A DNA stretch of 55,247 nucleotides from Viridothelium virens (taxonomy: Eukaryota > Ascomycota > Dothideomycetes > Trypetheliales > Trypetheliaceae): the NCBI GenBank assembly GCA_010094025.1, contig ML991883.1, forward strand, positions 1-55,247, read 5' to 3'. A model generated the notes under the pieces. It was not told the DNA's origin, ran no database searches, and was given only the letters and a program-made list of their open reading frames with translations. The translations under genes and the position numbers were made by a program. Of the stretch, positions 53,462-55,247 are shown piece by piece; position 1 is the first letter of the stretch, and the number at the start of each line of letters is the position of its first letter.

Positions 53462-54472
53462 ATGATTAAGGTCCTTCGCATCCAAGGAAAATATCTGTTA
53501 GACCGTCGCCTAGGTGGAGGCTCTTACGGCGACGTCTACGAAGGTGGTTATTGTTACATCGTGAATATGTTTGGAGCTGATCGGACAGTAGGGCACGATC
53601 TCAAGTCTGGAAGAGAGGTGGCGCTCAAAATAGAGCACCAGCGAGTCGATCCTTCCTCCCTCGAGAACGAGATTGAAATCTACAAAACACTATCTGGTGG
53701 TACTGGTATACCTCAGTTTTATTGGCATGGATACGAAGGCGATTTTAGAGTTATGGCGTTTGAGCTGCTTGGCCCAAACCTTGAGAATCTTTTACAATAC
53801 TGCAATGGAAAATTCTCGCTCAAGACCGTATTAATGCTTGCAGATCAACTCATCCCTCGCTGTCAGTACCTTCATTCCAAAGGATTCGTCCATAGAGACA
53901 TTAAACCGGAGAACCTCTTGATAGGTGACGGTAAACAGGGCAATATAGTCTATGTGACAGATATTGGACTGGCTAAGGAAGTTGGAGAGCCAGGACTGTA
54001 TCAGTATAGCCTAATCGGTACGATGCGTTTTGCCAGTGTGAATGCCCATCTAGGTGTCGGTAAATACGGTTCCCTCGAAGTCCAATTCCTCACTGACTCT
54101 TCACTTGCAGAGCAATCTCCTCGCGACGATATGGAGTCGCTAGGATACGTACTCGTATACCTCCTTCAGGGCCGCCTGCCGTGGCAAGGTCTGAAGGTAG
54201 ACAGTAGCAAGCAGAAGGAGCAATGCATCTTGCAGAGAAAGCAATCGCCTGCTGAGCATGATCTCTACGCAGACGCCCCTGAGGAGTTCAAGAGATACTT
54301 TGATCATGTTCGATCGCTGAAATTTGAAGAGAGGCCTAACTACTCGTATCTACGCCGTTTATTCCAGAGCCTCTTCCGTCGCCAAGCTTTCGAATATGAC
54401 CATGTTTTCGACTGGACAGTGCTTAAGTACCTCGAATCTGTGAGCAGGTTGGGAGGTCCGGGCGTTGGCTGA
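53462..54472 (+). CDS. Casein kinase 1 lookalike protein kinase
   Basis: The whole span is one open frame, but two in-frame introns are clearly present. Exons are 53462-53543, 53589-54059 and 54111-54472, giving 304 residues; introns are 45 bases (GTGGTT, weak donor, CTGAT branch) and 51 bases (GTAAAT donor, CTGAC branch, TGCAG acceptor). Splicing restores the family sequence: VYE-VGHDLKSGREVALKIE and HLGV-EQSPRDDMESLGYVL. Kinase marks: Gly loop LGGGSYGDVYE, Lys41, HRDIKPENLL with catalytic Asp131, and the CK1 SVNAHLG segment. The DFG motif is DIG (152-154). The Gly loop, Lys and Asp are intact, so activity is possible despite DIG. It is short, with no C-terminal palmitoylation or regulatory tail, unlike Yck or Hhp kinases. 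It resembles the expanded CK1-like kinases of some ascomycetes. Confidence 0.85.
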   Translation: MIKVLRIQGKYLLDRRLGGGSYGDVYEGGYCYIVNMFGADRTVGHDLKSGREVALKIEHQRVDPSSLENEIEIYKTLSGGTGIPQFYWHGYEGDFRVMAFELLGPNLENLLQYCNGKFSLKTVLMLADQLIPRCQYLHSKGFVHRDIKPENLLIGDGKQGNIVYVTDIGLAKEVGEPGLYQYSLIGTMRFASVNAHLGVGKYGSLEVQFLTDSSLAEQSPRDDMESLGYVLVYLLQGRLPWQGLKVDSSKQKEQCILQRKQSPAEHDLYADAPEEFKRYFDHVRSLKFEERPNYSYLRRLFQSLFRRQAFEYDHVFDWTVLKYLESVSRLGGPGVG

Positions 54473-54738
54473 GACTGCTACTACAGATTCGGATACGATA
54501 CCGTAGTGTTGCAGGTGTTGGTGAAATAAGCTGAAATTTTTTGAGTAGGGTAAACCGTTAGTTCTCACAAACTATTACATCTCTCATCAGTAATTAAACA
54601 TTGTGGCAGTTATGCTATCACTCCACATTGGGTTGCTCGCATAATCGCCAATTCTGATGGTGTTTATAATCTTCAGCTTGGCAAGGGTGCATCGCTTTAT
54701 AGATCTAGCGCTGGTGCAGGACTAGCCGGAAACGGTGC
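54473..54738. other. 3' flank of CK1-like gene
   Basis: Short non-coding segment between the kinase stop codon and the LTR-like sequence. Nothing recognisable. Confidence 0.4.
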
Positions 54739-54959
54739 TGTACCGGGACGGTTAAATTAAGCAGTAAATAAGAATAGATAAGGCAAATTCTTATAGAGGT
54801 TTCCCCCTCCACCTGCACGGTCCCTCTAGAGTACAGGTCGGGGCTTAGCGTGGCTTGACGCCGGCGCGATAGAAGTCCGCACCACTCCGTGCACGATCCA
54901 CCTCCGTGCACGGTGGGACGCGTTTCATCTCCACAACTTCATAAGGCTATAATTCAACA
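54739..54959 (-). mobile_element. LTR-like sequence, 221 bases (TG...CA ends)
   Basis: Read on the minus strand it begins TGTTGAATTATAG and ends CCCGGTACA, with TGT/ACA termini. It contains CCTCTATAAG, a TATA-like box as in an LTR promoter, about 60 bases from its end. An internal direct repeat of CGTGCACGGAG/CCGTGCACGGAG lies near 54889-54914. It starts 75 bases past the stop of a transposon-like ORF on the same strand, which is the place of a 3' LTR. No second copy is in the window, so the ends and target duplication cannot be confirmed. Confidence 0.42.
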
Positions 54960-55034
54960 ACGAACTGCTCAATAAACTAGATAATTAGATAGATAGATAG
55001 TAGAGAACTAGACAAATCGAATGCGCTATTTAAT

Positions 55035-55247
55035 TTACTCCATAAACCGTTGTGGTAGGCGAATTTTGCGCTGAGAGCGCGAAACACGAGAAACTACCTC
55101 AACCACCAGAGATTCTACCTCTGCAGGTGCGACTTCTGAGTTAGGCTGTTTTAAAGCCTTCTGTGTTTTTGTCTGCTTTTATTTATGGTGTTTTGACTTA
55201 TTTTAAAGCTGTTAAGCCGCTTATTTTGCTTTAAGAAAGTCCTGCCG
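55035..55247 (-). pseudogene. 3' end of a transposon ORF with RIP-like stop codons, cut by window edge
   Basis: A minus-strand frame of 71 codons enters from the right edge and ends at TAA (55037-55035). It encodes a Lys/Gln-rich tail, then PAEVESLVVEVVSRVSRSQR and KIRLPQRFME. A basic tail ending in an R-x-LPQRF-type motif is seen at the ends of fungal transposases and integrases. Four TAA codons interrupt the Lys/Gln-rich part (codons 9, 12, 15 and 23 of the fragment), where Gln (CAA) would be natural. C-to-T change at CpA is the mark of repeat-induced point mutation. The family (LTR integrase tail or pogo/Fot1 transposase tail) is unresolved. Confidence 0.5.

Noticed and set aside
1-55247. 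CRISPR arrays, rRNA genes and bacterial-type operons
   Set aside because: None is visible; the window is ordinary fungal nuclear DNA with spliced genes.

Overview
The window looks like filamentous ascomycete (Pezizomycotina) chromosomal DNA. Genes are split by short introns, mostly 45-70 bases, with GTAAGT/GTACGT-type donors and CTNAY-like branch points. The recognisable genes are fungal: an Ofd1/Tpa1-type dioxygenase, an Esc1-like bHLH factor, a DUF7924-type protein, a casein kinase 1 lookalike, an SMP-domain stress protein and Ser/Thr-rich secreted proteins. I cannot name the class or genus from sequence alone. Exon joins were worked out by hand and tested by reading frame: each multi-exon model sums to a whole number of codons, except one gene with a real frameshift.

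Layout. 0.9-6.4 kb: a small spliced gene of unknown function, a caspase-type (C14) protease with a C-terminal beta-rich domain, and a divergently transcribed TPR-CHAT protein. Two clan CD protease genes therefore share one 429-base promoter region; this is the most interesting locus. 6.9-12.5 kb: an ankyrin protein and a 1189-residue secreted Ser-rich protein whose central domain has a Cys/His pair spaced as in CNF-type deamidases. 15.1-18.7 kb: a conserved nuclear-looking protein of unknown function, divergent from eIF3d. 19.7-25.9 kb: an MFS transporter, the Pol III subunit Rpc25 (seven exons) and a NUFIP1/Rsa1-like protein with a CCCH zinc finger. 26.8-27.4 kb: a small Pir-motif, GPI-type wall protein.

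27.4-33.1 kb is gene-poor and holds a decayed membrane-protein fragment. 33.2-38.5 kb: a PHS-family phosphate transporter and the Ofd1/Tpa1 dioxygenase. 38.5-43.3 kb is a long GC-rich upstream region of the bHLH factor gene (43.3-45.5 kb). 46.7-48.6 kb: alpha-tubulin. 49.2-50.3 kb: the SMP-domain protein. 51.2-52.7 kb: a frameshifted DUF7924 gene. 53.5-54.5 kb: the casein kinase 1 lookalike. The right edge carries an LTR-like sequence and the 3' end of a transposon ORF with RIP-like stop codons.

Housekeeping genes (eIF3d, Rpc25, NUFIP1, tubulin, Ofd1) are interleaved with accessory ones. The caspase/CHAT pair is most plausibly a regulated-cell-death or non-self-response module, but that is inference from domain families, not shown by the sequence.
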